Source: Microbispora corallina (GTDB lineage Bacteria > Actinomycetota > Actinomycetes > Streptosporangiales > Streptosporangiaceae). Taken from it: 64,000 nt of DNA. Both the position numbers and the translations under genes were made by a program. The notes under the pieces are model-generated. The model was not told the DNA's origin and ran no database searches. It saw only the letters and a program-made list of their open reading frames with translations. Below, in pieces: positions 35,785 through 44,314 of this stretch (its first letter is position 1; every line of letters begins with the position of its first letter). The stretch spans positions 62,001-126,000 of the forward strand of contig NZ_BOOC01000014.1 of the NCBI RefSeq assembly GCF_016863035.1, read 5' to 3'.

Positions 35785-37740
35785 ATGGGTGTGAAGGTCA
35801 GCGTGGTTATGCCCGTGTCCAACCCCGGGCTCACCAACGAGGCGTTCGGCGCGTGCGTGCGCTCGGTGCTGGAGCAGTCGCTGCCGCAGGAGGAGTACGA
35901 GGTCGTCTTCGCCGACGACGGCTCCACTGACGGGACCCGCAGGAGGCTGGACGCCATCGCCGGGCACCGGCGGAACGTCCGCGTCCTGCATCTGGACCAC
36001 ACCGGGTCGGCGGCCCGCGGCCGCAACGTCGGCGTGTCGGTCGCCCGGGGCGAGTACGTCTACCTGCTCAACCAGTACGACAGGCTGGAGCCGTGGGCCC
36101 TGGAGCGGATGTACGCGATGGCCGTGGACGCCGACGCGGACGTGCTGGTCGGGCGGCTGGCCGACGGGGGCCCGCCCCAGGCGGCCTTCGCGGAGAACCG
36201 CGACCGCGCCGACATCGTGCGCGACCACCTCCTCGGCGTGGCGACGCCCCACCAGCTGTACAGCCGGGAGTTCCTGGAGGCACACCAGCTCAGGTTCGCC
36301 GACCGGCCGCTGTCGGAGGCGGCCTTCGTGACCAAGGCGTACCTCGCCGCGAAGGTCGTCGCCGTGCTCGGGGACGAGATCTGCTGCCACCTCGGACCGG
36401 CCGAGGAGGAGTGGCCCGACGGGGAGGCGCTGTTCGACGGCCTCAGCGCCGTCTTCGACGTGGTGGAGGCCTACACCGAGCCCGGCGGCCAGCGCGACCG
36501 CGTGCTGGCCCACTGGTACCGCGTCCTCGGCCTGCGCCGCCTCGGGGGCGCGCGGTTCCTCGCGGCCTCGCCCGAGGACCGGGCCGTGCTGTTCTCGTTC
36601 CTGCGGAGGCTGACGCTCGACCGCTTCCCCGAGGACCTGGACGTCCACCTGCCGGTGCACCTGCGGGCCCGGGCGGCGCTGCTGCGCCAGGACCGCCCCG
36701 AGACGCTCGTGGGGCTCGCCCAGGCCTCGCACGGCACGCGCGTGAGCGCGGAGCTGCGGGACGTGCGCTGGGACCAGGGGGTGCTCGCCCTCGACCTCGG
36801 CGTGGAGGTCCTGGCGGGCGACGGGAGCCCCCTGTGGCTCACGGCCGAGGGCGACCGCCTGCTGTGGAACCCGCCCGCCCCGATGTCCCTGCCGCGTGAG
36901 TCGGCCGACGTGACGGACGCCGTGGCGAGGTCCAGGATCGACGTGTACGTCCGCGAGACGGAGACGGGCGTCATGTACGCGCTGCCGGTGACCACGACCG
37001 TGGACCGGGCCGTGGTGGGCGGGCAGGTGCGCGTCTGGGCGACCGGGCGGGCCCGCCTCGACGCGTCCACGGCGGCGCTGGGCCGCCCGCTGCCCTCCGG
37101 CCTGTGGGAAATCCATGTGCGGATGCGGGGCGTCCATCCCGGACGCACCCGTCTCGCGCGGCCCGGCGTGCCGACGAACTGCGCGGGCGCGCTGTCGGAC
37201 GCCCCCCGCCGCCTCGTCGTGCCCTGCTGGTCGGAGCGCGGCGAGTTCGGGGTGTGCGTCGAGCCGAGGTCGTTCTCGGAGTCGGTGGCGCTGGTCTCGT
37301 CGCAGGCCACCGTGGCCCACCAGGAAGGGCACGTCTTCGTGGTCGTGCCCGTGCCGTACGTGCCGCCGAGCGGCGGGCCGGCGGCCGAGCTGGTGCTGCG
37401 CGAGGAGGAGGGCCGCGGCCGGACCATGGTGGTGCCGGCGCTGATCGAGCCGGGCGTCCCCGGCCGGGTGGCGGGCCAGCTCGTCGCCCGCGTGCCGGTC
37501 AGCAGGATCGGCGGGGAGGAGTGCCTCGGCCCGGGCTCCTGGCGGCCGGGCCTGCGGGTCGACCAGAAGGACGTGGACCTGCTGTTCGGCCTCGTCGTGG
37601 GCCGGGGCGGGCAGGCCAGGGTCATGCCGGCCGGCGCCCGGCCCGCGCCGTCCAGGCTCAGGAGGCTCGCCGTCCGCGTGCTCGGCGACCGCCGATCCGC
37701 GCGGGCCGCCCGGGTCGTGCGCGCCCGCCGCCGGGTCTGA
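35785..37740 (+). CDS. Family 2 glycosyltransferase with long C-terminal region
   Basis: The 651-aa protein has an N-terminal GT-A domain (residues 1-220) opening VKVSVVMPVSNP, with the nucleotide-sugar motif VFADDGSTDGTRRRLD and the SAARGRNVGVSVARGEYVYLLNQYD stretch; the usual DxD reads NQYD, a variant. The remaining 400 residues are beta-rich with repeated VRxxxRD-type modules and no membrane segment. This architecture recalls wall teichoic acid glycosyltransferases of the TarS/TarP kind, but the substrate is unknown. ATG 35785 has no ribosome site and may be leaderless; an in-frame ATG at 35743 is less family-like. Confidence 0.82.
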   Translation: MGVKVSVVMPVSNPGLTNEAFGACVRSVLEQSLPQEEYEVVFADDGSTDGTRRRLDAIAGHRRNVRVLHLDHTGSAARGRNVGVSVARGEYVYLLNQYDRLEPWALERMYAMAVDADADVLVGRLADGGPPQAAFAENRDRADIVRDHLLGVATPHQLYSREFLEAHQLRFADRPLSEAAFVTKAYLAAKVVAVLGDEICCHLGPAEEEWPDGEALFDGLSAVFDVVEAYTEPGGQRDRVLAHWYRVLGLRRLGGARFLAASPEDRAVLFSFLRRLTLDRFPEDLDVHLPVHLRARAALLRQDRPETLVGLAQASHGTRVSAELRDVRWDQGVLALDLGVEVLAGDGSPLWLTAEGDRLLWNPPAPMSLPRESADVTDAVARSRIDVYVRETETGVMYALPVTTTVDRAVVGGQVRVWATGRARLDASTAALGRPLPSGLWEIHVRMRGVHPGRTRLARPGVPTNCAGALSDAPRRLVVPCWSERGEFGVCVEPRSFSESVALVSSQATVAHQEGHVFVVVPVPYVPPSGGPAAELVLREEEGRGRTMVVPALIEPGVPGRVAGQLVARVPVSRIGGEECLGPGSWRPGLRVDQKDVDLLFGLVVGRGGQARVMPAGARPAPSRLRRLAVRVLGDRRSARAARVVRARRRV

Positions 37741-37753
37741 GAGACGTCGCCCG

Positions 37754-37792
37754 CCGTGCGGCCGCCACCGGGTGCCGGCGGCGGCCGCACGG
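37754..37792. terminator. Strong bidirectional terminator
   Basis: A perfect 13-bp stem, CCGTGCGGCCGCC (37754-37766) with GGCGGCCGCACGG (37780-37792), has a 13-nt loop and is flanked on both sides by GACGTC. It fills the gap between the convergent glycosyltransferase and alpha/beta hydrolase genes. Confidence 0.75.
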
Positions 37793-37797
37793 AGACG

Positions 37798-38823
37798 TCA
37801 GGAGGCGGCGTCCGCCAGGTGGGCGAGCAGGGCCTCGCGGAACTCGGCCGGCTTCTCCACGTGGGGGCTGTGGCCGCAGCCGGAGACGACCACCTCCCGG
37901 TAGGCGCCGTACCGCTCCAGCGCCGCCCGGGTCTGGGTGACCATGGGCTGGGCGGGGGTGCCGTCCCAGCCGGGGACGGCGCCGATGGCGCCCAGGTGGG
38001 CGAGGTCGAACAGCGACGTGTCCGACACGATCACGTCGTCGGCGCCCCTGATCCACAGGATCGGCGGGCGGGAGGCGATCTCGTGCAGGTCGTCGATGCG
38101 GAAGTTGGTCGGCGCGAGCGTGTTCAGCACGCCCCGCTTGCCCGGCGCCAGCCCCGGCCAGGCGTCGGACGGCGCCGAGTCGCCGGGGTAGTGGTCGTCC
38201 CCGATCCGCGTGGTCAGCATCGACTCGACGAACGCGTCCTCCTCGTCGCCGAAGCCGGCGCCCGGGACGACGTACGCGGTCCGTAGCACGGTGCGCGGCG
38301 AGACGGGGGAGTCGGCCGACCGGTCGCCGGCCCGCAGCGCCGCGACGAAGTCGGGGCTGGCCGCGCCGCCGCCGGACCCCGTGCCGTCGGCGTGGGTGAG
38401 CGTGCCGTCCGCGCCCTGCGTGCCGCCGAAGCCGTACGGCGAGACGGGGTTGACCAGCGTGAGGCTCCTCACCCGCTCGGGACGGTCGCGCAGGGCCTGC
38501 ATGACCACGCCGCCGCCGAGGCTCCAGCCGACCAGGTGGGCCGGCCCGATCACGTCGAGCAGGCCGAGGACGTCGTCGGAGTAGTCGCGCACCCCGCGGC
38601 TCGCGTCGACGGGCGCGGGGTCGGAGTCGCCGAACCCGCGCAGGTCGACCGCGTACGGCCGGTACCGGTCGGCGACGGCGAGCATGGTCGAGCGCCAGAA
38701 CGCGCTGGACGAGACGTTGCCGTGGACGAACAGCACCGGGTCGCCCGACGAGCCGGGGACCGACAGGACGTTGAGGGTCAGGCGGGGCGTTCCGACACGT
38801 TCCGCGGAGATGGACGGGGTCAT
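37798..38823 (-). CDS. Alpha/beta hydrolase
   Basis: A 341-aa cytosolic hydrolase with the oxyanion strand LFVHGNVSSSAFW, the nucleophile elbow GWSLGGG and the late histidine in GCGHSPHVEKP. The acid is probably the Asp in WIRGADDVIVSDTS. ATG 38823 overlaps the stop of the upstream oligomer hydrolase gene by 4 nt. Context places it last in the 3-hydroxybutyrate cluster, so it may hydrolyse short hydroxyacyl esters. Substrate is not readable from sequence. Confidence 0.85.
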   Translation of the reverse strand: MTPSISAERVGTPRLTLNVLSVPGSSGDPVLFVHGNVSSSAFWRSTMLAVADRYRPYAVDLRGFGDSDPAPVDASRGVRDYSDDVLGLLDVIGPAHLVGWSLGGGVVMQALRDRPERVRSLTLVNPVSPYGFGGTQGADGTLTHADGTGSGGGAASPDFVAALRAGDRSADSPVSPRTVLRTAYVVPGAGFGDEEDAFVESMLTTRIGDDHYPGDSAPSDAWPGLAPGKRGVLNTLAPTNFRIDDLHEIASRPPILWIRGADDVIVSDTSLFDLAHLGAIGAVPGWDGTPAQPMVTQTRAALERYGAYREVVVSGCGHSPHVEKPAEFREALLAHLADAAS

Positions 38824-40187
38824 GGTGCGGCTCCAAGCGAGCAGGTGTTGTCGAGGTCGCCCGAGGCCGGGCGGGGCACGGTCGTGCTGGAGGGCGGGGG
38901 CGTCCCCGTCCCGATCCACGCCTCCAGGGCCGTGAAGGCGCTCCGGAAGCAGGGCAGCAGCGGCCGCAGCTTGTCAGGGTACGACGGGTAGAGCCCGTCG
39001 ACGTGGTTGCCGCCCTCGATCCGGTAGTAGCGGAACAGCGGGCTCCGGTGCCGGTCGGCGATCATCTTGGCGTAGACGTCGGAGTCCTGGCCGATGGGCA
39101 GCAGGGTGTCGAGCGTGCCGTGGACGGTGATCAGCGGGCGCTTGATCTTCCCGGTGAGCGACACCCGCGCCACCGCCTGCCGTACGGCCTTCGGCCGGGA
39201 GGCGTAGTCGTAGTCGGTGTCGCAGGCGGGGGTGCCGGAGGCGCAGAACGGCGTGCCGGCCTGGGCGTCCCCGTCGAAGGACGGGTCGAACTCCTCGCGG
39301 TAGATCCGCTGGGTGAGGTCCCAGTAGTACTGGTAGTGGAACGGCCACAGGAACGACGTCTCAGGGGCGAAGCCGGCGGCCGCCATGCCCGCGGCGTCGC
39401 CCTTGGGGTAGGCCCGCAGCGCGGGCGGCAGGAACGTCAGCAGGTTGGGGCCGGTGGCCGTCCACAGCACGCCCTCCCAGTCGACGCCGCCGTCGAACAG
39501 GTCGGGCCGGTTCTCCAGCTGCCACCGGACCAGGTAGCCGCCGTTGGACTGGCCGGCCGCGACGGTCCGCTTGGGCGCCCGTCCGTAGCGCTGCCGCACC
39601 ACGGACTTCGCGGCCGCGGCGAGCTCGCTGACCCGCCGGTTCCACTCGGCCACGGCGTCGCCCGGGCGGGTCCCGTCCGTGTAGAACGTCGTGCCGCTGT
39701 TGCCCTTGTCGGTCGCGGCGTACGCGTAGCCCTTGGCCAGCGCCCAGTCGGAGATCGTGAAGTCGTTGGCGTAGGTCTCCCGGTTGCCGGGGGACCCGGC
39801 CACCACCAGGCCGCCGTTCCACTTCTCGGGCAGGCGGATCACGAACTGCGAGTCGTGGTTCCAGCCGTGGTTGGTGTCGCCGGTCGAGGTGTCGGGGAAG
39901 TAGCCGTCGATCTGCACGCCCGGCACGCCGCTCGGGTTCACCGCGCCGGGGGCGTTGAGCCCCGACCAGTCGGCCTGGTCGGTGTGGCCGGAGACCAGTG
40001 TGCCCTTGGTGGTGAGGTCGTCGAGGCAGGCGACCACCTGCCGCTCCGCGCCGGGGACCGTGATCGAGGGGCAGGACGCCGCCGCGGCCGCGGTGGTCGT
40101 CACGGCCGGGAGGCCGGCGGCCGCGATCAGGACGGCCGCGGCCAGGCCGCGCAGGCGCGGGGAGGCGCCCCCGGGACGCGGCGCCAT
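38820..40187 (-). CDS. Secreted 3-hydroxybutyrate-oligomer hydrolase/tannase-like esterase
   Basis: The 455-aa protein has a clear signal peptide (residues 1-36, LAAAVLIAAAGLPAVTTTAAAAA) and an alpha/beta hydrolase domain with nucleophile GQSNGGY near residue 214, acid in HGTLDTLLPIG and His in EGGNHVDGLYPSY. The overall pattern fits the D-(-)-3-hydroxybutyrate oligomer hydrolase group; related sequences are also labelled tannase or feruloyl esterase. The neighbouring 3-hydroxybutyrate dehydrogenase gene favours the first reading. Its ATG shares one base with the MFS stop (TGATG). Confidence 0.72.
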   Translation of the reverse strand: MAPRPGGASPRLRGLAAAVLIAAAGLPAVTTTAAAAASCPSITVPGAERQVVACLDDLTTKGTLVSGHTDQADWSGLNAPGAVNPSGVPGVQIDGYFPDTSTGDTNHGWNHDSQFVIRLPEKWNGGLVVAGSPGNRETYANDFTISDWALAKGYAYAATDKGNSGTTFYTDGTRPGDAVAEWNRRVSELAAAAKSVVRQRYGRAPKRTVAAGQSNGGYLVRWQLENRPDLFDGGVDWEGVLWTATGPNLLTFLPPALRAYPKGDAAGMAAAGFAPETSFLWPFHYQYYWDLTQRIYREEFDPSFDGDAQAGTPFCASGTPACDTDYDYASRPKAVRQAVARVSLTGKIKRPLITVHGTLDTLLPIGQDSDVYAKMIADRHRSPLFRYYRIEGGNHVDGLYPSYPDKLRPLLPCFRSAFTALEAWIGTGTPPPSSTTVPRPASGDLDNTCSLGAAP

Positions 40188-41530
40188 CAGGCCTCCTTCG
40201 GGGTGCGGGCGGCGGCCACCTGGACCTCGCCGGACGTGGGCGCGATGGCGGTCAGGTCGCGATCGCGGGTCTCCCTCGCCACGAACACCGCGATCAGCGT
40301 GAGCACGGCGGCCGCGGCCACGTACACGGAGATCGGCAGGCCCGAGTCGTACGAGCCGAGCAGGGCGACCGCGATGATCGGGGCGAGCGCGCCGGCGACG
40401 ATCGAGGCGAGCTGGTAGCCGATCGACACGCCGGAGTAGCGCATCCGGGTGGCGAACAGCTCGGAGAAGAACGCCGCCTGCGGGCCGTACATGGCGCCGT
40501 GGAACAGCAGGCCGACGGTGACGGCCAGCACCACGAGCCCGAACGACTTGGTGTCGATCAGCGGGAAGAACGCGAACGCCCACAGGCCGGTGCCGGCGGC
40601 GCCGATGAGGTACACCGGACGGCGGCCGAGCCGGTCGGACAGCGCGCCCCACAGCGGGATCGTGACGAAGTGGACGGCCGAGGCGATGAGCACCGCGTTG
40701 AGCACGGTGCCCTTGGGCAGGCCCGCCGCCTCGGTGCCGTACACCAGGACGAACGCGGTGATGACGTAGTAGGAGATGTTCTCCGCGAGGCGGGCGCCGA
40801 TCGCGATGAGCACGTCCTGCCAGTGGTGGCGCAGCACGCCGAGGATGGGGGCCTTCGGCGCGGCCTCCTGCTTGGTCAGGGCCTCCTGGAACACCGGCGA
40901 CTCGGTCACGGTGAGCCGGATCCACAGGCCGATCAGCACGAGCACGCCGGACAGCAGGAACGCGACCCGCCAGCCCCAGGAGAGGAAGGCGTCGTCCGAC
41001 TGGACGGCGGCCAGCAGCGCCAGCACGCCGGTGGCGATCAGGTTGCCGCCGGGGGCGCCGGCCTGCGGCCACGACGCCCAGAAGCCGCGGTTGCGGGGGT
41101 CGCCGTGCTCCGAGACCAGCAGCACGGCGCCGCCCCACTCGCCGCCGAGCGCGAAGCCCTGCACCAGCCGCAGCAGGGTCAGCAGCAGGGGCGCGCTCAC
41201 GCCGAGCGAGGCGTACGTCGGGAGGCAGCCGATGAGGAAGGTCGCGCCGCCCATCATCAGCAGGCTGACCACGAGCAGCCGCTTGCGGCCGAGCCGGTCG
41301 CCGTAGTGGCCGAAGACCAGCCCCCCGAGCGGCCGGGCCACGAAGCCGATGGCGTAGGTGAGGAAGGCGAGGAGCGTGCCGGTGAGCGCGTCCTCGGTGG
41401 GGAAGAAGAGCTTGTTGAAGACGAGGGCGGCGGCGGAGCCGTACAGGAAGAAGTCGTACCACTCGATGGTGGTGCCGACGAGGCTGGCCCCGACGACCTT
41501 GCCGATACGGGCGGGTGGGGTGTTTGCCAT
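40187..41530 (-). CDS. MFS transporter, metabolite:H+ symporter (MHS) family
   Basis: The 447-aa, 12-helix protein begins VVGASLVGTTIEWYDFFLYGSAAALVF and has GHYGDRLGRKRLLV, both hallmarks of the MHS branch (ShiA, KgtP, ProP), which import organic acids and other small metabolites with protons. ATG 41530 follows CGAGGAG. Cluster context suggests a hydroxybutyrate-type acid as substrate. A GTGA-N6-TCAC palindrome lies at 41568-41583 in the gap behind the PucR-type regulator. Confidence 0.88.
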   Translation of the reverse strand: MANTPPARIGKVVGASLVGTTIEWYDFFLYGSAAALVFNKLFFPTEDALTGTLLAFLTYAIGFVARPLGGLVFGHYGDRLGRKRLLVVSLLMMGGATFLIGCLPTYASLGVSAPLLLTLLRLVQGFALGGEWGGAVLLVSEHGDPRNRGFWASWPQAGAPGGNLIATGVLALLAAVQSDDAFLSWGWRVAFLLSGVLVLIGLWIRLTVTESPVFQEALTKQEAAPKAPILGVLRHHWQDVLIAIGARLAENISYYVITAFVLVYGTEAAGLPKGTVLNAVLIASAVHFVTIPLWGALSDRLGRRPVYLIGAAGTGLWAFAFFPLIDTKSFGLVVLAVTVGLLFHGAMYGPQAAFFSELFATRMRYSGVSIGYQLASIVAGALAPIIAVALLGSYDSGLPISVYVAAAAVLTLIAVFVARETRDRDLTAIAPTSGEVQVAAARTPKEA

Positions 41531-41567
41531 GGGAACTCCTCGCATGGGGGGTTCCGCCACGGTACGC

Positions 41568-41583
41568 AGTGACGCGGATCACT
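41568..41583. promoter_or_regulatory. CRP-like palindrome before the MFS/hydrolase operon
   Basis: AGTGA-CGCGGA-TCACT has perfect 5-bp arms and the GTGA-N6-TCAC form of CRP sites. It lies 37 bp upstream of the MFS start codon. Confidence 0.45.
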
Positions 41584-41606
41584 CCTATGGGGTGTCCACA
41601 CACACC

Positions 41607-43466
41607 TCAGGCCTGTGGCATGTGGGTCCGCAGGCGGTGCAGCCGCAGGGCGAGCTGGATCTCCAGGGCCCGTTCGGGCTCCTGCCAGTCGCCGCCGAGG
41701 AGCTGCCCCACCCGGTCGAGCCGCTGGGTGACCGTGTTCACGTGGATGTGGAGCGCCTCGGCCGTCCGGGACAGCGACCCGCCGCATCCGAAGTAGGCGG
41801 CCAGCGTCTTGACCAGGGCCGTCCCGCGGCGGGCGTCGTAGTCGAGCACCGGGCCGAGCGCCGCGTCGAGGAATCCGGAGACCTCGCGCCGCTCGCCGAT
41901 CAGCAGGCCGACGAAGCCCAGCTCCTCGGCGCTCGCCCCGTCGCCCGTACGGCCGAGGGCGGCCAGCGCGTCGGCGCAGCGGTGGGCCTCCCGGTAGGCG
42001 GCGGCCACCGACGGGCCTGGCCCGCCCGAGACGGCGGCCCCGGCGGTCGCGGGACGGCCCAGCGAGGCGCTCAGCTCGGCGGCGACCCGGCGGGCCGCCA
42101 TCCCCGGCTTGTCACCGGGCAGCAGCAGCACGACCTCGTCGCCCCGCGCCGCGGCCAGGCCGTGGGCCAGCGTGGCCTGCGACGACGCCCAGAACGCGGC
42201 CCGCTCCCGCTGCCCCTCGTGCCGGGCGACGACGAGCACATGGGGGGCGTGCAGGTCGATGCCGAGCCGGCGGGCCCGGTCGTGCAGGCCGTCGAGCTCC
42301 GGCCGGGAGATGAGGTCGTCGAGCAGCTCGCCGCGCACCCGGCCCTCGGCCTCGGCCACGCTCCTGCGGAACAGCAGCAGCAGCGCGGTGACAAGGGCGG
42401 CCCGCTCCAGGATGCGCTGGTCGGTGTCGGAGACGGTGTGGTCGGTCCGCAGGACCAGCGTGCACAGGGGCGCGGCCCCCACGTCGACCGAGGCGACGTA
42501 CGCGTCCCCCCGCTTGACCGTGCGGCCGAGGGCCCGGGACGACTGGGCGGCGTCGAACACCCCGGCGTCCAGGTCGCCGCTCTGGCCCACCAGCGGGGCG
42601 CCCTCGTCGTCGAGGACCGTCAGGCTGCCGCCGAGCACCTCGGTCACGACCGCGGCCACGTCCTCCACGCCGCCGCCGCGCAGCACGAGCCCGGTCATCC
42701 GGTCGTGGGCGTCCGCGGCCCGCTCGATCGCCTCGCTGTGCGCGCTGATGACCGTGTTCGCCTCGCTGAGCTCGGCCAGCGCGGCCCGGGTCTCCTGGAG
42801 CAGGCGGGCCGTGTCGATGGCCACCGCGGCGTGCGCGGCGAGCGAGCACAGCAGCGCGACCTCCTCCTGCGCGAACGGCCGGGCGCTGCGGTTGGCCGCG
42901 AACAGCACGCCGATCACCTGGGTGCCCAGGCGCAGCGGCACGCCGAGGATCGCGACGAGGCCCTCCTCGGCGACGGCCTCGTCGATCGTGGTGGTGTGGC
43001 GGAAGCGGGGGTCGGCGAAGTAGTCGGCCGTGTTGTACGGCGTGCCCGTCTGGGCCACCAGGCCGCCGAGGCCGGCTCCCATGGCCAGCCGCAGCCGCCG
43101 GAAGTGCGCCGATATCGAACCGTCGGTCACCCGCATGAACGTGTCCCCGCGCTCGGGGTCGTTCAGCGTCATGTACGCGATGTCGGTGGCGAGCAGCTGC
43201 CGGGCCCGCCGGACGATGGCCTCAAGGACCGCGTCGAGGTCGCGCAGCCCGGCCAGGTCGCTCGCGGTGTCGAACAGCGCCGACAGCTCGGCCTCGCGCC
43301 GGGCCCGGCGGCGCAGCATGCCCCTCACCCGGAGCGCGGCGACCTTCGCCTGCTCCAGCTCCTCCAGCGTCGCGGCGTCCGCCCCGGCGGCCCTGGCCTG
43401 CAGGATCGGGCCCTCGAACTCCACGGCCGAGGCCTCCCGCGCCAGGAGTTCGAGGTACACGTTCAT
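41607..43466 (-). CDS. PucR/CdaR-type transcriptional regulator with GAF domain
   Basis: The 619-aa protein has an N-terminal coiled segment, a GAF domain (about residues 60-215, DLDAVLEAIVRRARQLLATDIAYM), a middle GGDEF-like CdaR region, and the C-terminal PucR helix-turn-helix (about 555-612, LVKTLAAYFGCGGSLSRTAEALHIHVNTVTQRLDRV). It starts 1 nt after the dehydrogenase stop, so it belongs to that transcript, and it probably activates the cluster when the GAF domain binds a metabolite. The effector is unknown. Confidence 0.88.
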   Translation of the reverse strand: MNVYLELLAREASAVEFEGPILQARAAGADAATLEELEQAKVAALRVRGMLRRRARREAELSALFDTASDLAGLRDLDAVLEAIVRRARQLLATDIAYMTLNDPERGDTFMRVTDGSISAHFRRLRLAMGAGLGGLVAQTGTPYNTADYFADPRFRHTTTIDEAVAEEGLVAILGVPLRLGTQVIGVLFAANRSARPFAQEEVALLCSLAAHAAVAIDTARLLQETRAALAELSEANTVISAHSEAIERAADAHDRMTGLVLRGGGVEDVAAVVTEVLGGSLTVLDDEGAPLVGQSGDLDAGVFDAAQSSRALGRTVKRGDAYVASVDVGAAPLCTLVLRTDHTVSDTDQRILERAALVTALLLLFRRSVAEAEGRVRGELLDDLISRPELDGLHDRARRLGIDLHAPHVLVVARHEGQRERAAFWASSQATLAHGLAAARGDEVVLLLPGDKPGMAARRVAAELSASLGRPATAGAAVSGGPGPSVAAAYREAHRCADALAALGRTGDGASAEELGFVGLLIGERREVSGFLDAALGPVLDYDARRGTALVKTLAAYFGCGGSLSRTAEALHIHVNTVTQRLDRVGQLLGGDWQEPERALEIQLALRLHRLRTHMPQA

Positions 43467-43467
43467 G

Positions 43468-44241
43468 TCAGCGGGCGCTCCAGCCTCCGTCGATCGGGAT
43501 CGACACCCCGGTGATGAACGAGCCCTGCGGGCCGCACAGGTACGCCACCACCTCGGCGACCTCGGCGGGCTCGATGAGCCGCTTGATGGCCGCGCGGGCC
43601 AGCATGATCTGCTCCACGACCTCGTCGGGGCCGATGTCGTGGGCCTGGGCCTGGTCGGCGATCTGGTTCTCGACCAGGGGCGTGCGCACGTACGCCGGGT
43701 TGACGCAGGTGGAGGTCACGCCGTGGGGCGCCCCCTCCAGCGCGATGACCTTGGACAGGCCCTCCAGCGCGTGCTTGGCCGTCACGTACGCCGCCTTGTA
43801 CGGCGAGGCCCGCAGGCCGTGCACCGACGAGATGTTGACGATCCGGCCCCACCCCCGCTCGTACATGCCCGGCAGGACGGCCCTGGCCAGCAGGAACGGC
43901 GCCTCGACCATCACCCGCAGGATCTTCGCGAAGATCTCCGGGGGGAACTCCTCGATCGGCGCGACGTGCTGGAAGCCGGCGTTGTTCACCACGATGTCGG
44001 CGGTCAGCCGGGTGTCGGGCGACGGCGGGAGCTGCCCCCGCCAGGCCACCAGGAACTCCGGATCGGACAGGTCGACGGCCACGGGGGTACCGCCGATCTC
44101 CGCGGCCACCGCGGCGGCGGCCTCGGCGTTGATGTCGGCGACCACGACGTGCGCGCCGTCGGCGGCCAGGCGGCGGGCGCACGCCCGTCCGATGCCGCTG
44201 CCCGCGCCCGTCACCACGGCCGTCCGCCCTTCAAGGCTCAT
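43468..44241 (-). CDS. 3-hydroxybutyrate dehydrogenase (SDR)
   Basis: A 257-aa short-chain dehydrogenase with the NAD loop TGAGSGIG (residues 11-18) and catalytic S139, Y152 and K156. Q91 in NNAGFQH and H141 in SSVHGL match the substrate-carboxylate contacts known for bacterial D-3-hydroxybutyrate dehydrogenases, and the usual length is about 260. It would oxidise 3-hydroxybutyrate to acetoacetate. It heads a minus-strand unit with the PucR regulator. Confidence 0.88.
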   Translation of the reverse strand: MSLEGRTAVVTGAGSGIGRACARRLAADGAHVVVADINAEAAAAVAAEIGGTPVAVDLSDPEFLVAWRGQLPPSPDTRLTADIVVNNAGFQHVAPIEEFPPEIFAKILRVMVEAPFLLARAVLPGMYERGWGRIVNISSVHGLRASPYKAAYVTAKHALEGLSKVIALEGAPHGVTSTCVNPAYVRTPLVENQIADQAQAHDIGPDEVVEQIMLARAAIKRLIEPAEVAEVVAYLCGPQGSFITGVSIPIDGGWSAR

Positions 44242-44290
44242 GACGCCTCACCATAGGAACCGCGACCCGTCCGGCACATGGCGGCGGCCG

Positions 44291-44314
44291 ACATAGATCT
44301 CCGCACGGCTATGT
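44291..44314. promoter_or_regulatory. Inverted repeat upstream of the hydroxybutyrate dehydrogenase gene
   Basis: ACATAG (44291-44296) and CTATGT (44309-44314) are perfect arms 12 bp apart, overlapping the fumC stop and 50 bp before the dehydrogenase start. Spacing suits a regulator dimer, possibly the PucR-type protein, or a weak fumC terminator. Confidence 0.4.

Noticed and set aside
38820-41603. A continuous 927-codon minus-strand frame that could suggest a transporter-esterase fusion
   Set aside because: The first half is an out-of-frame reading of the MFS gene. The esterase has its own ATG at 40187, a signal peptide and a one-base overlap with the MFS stop.
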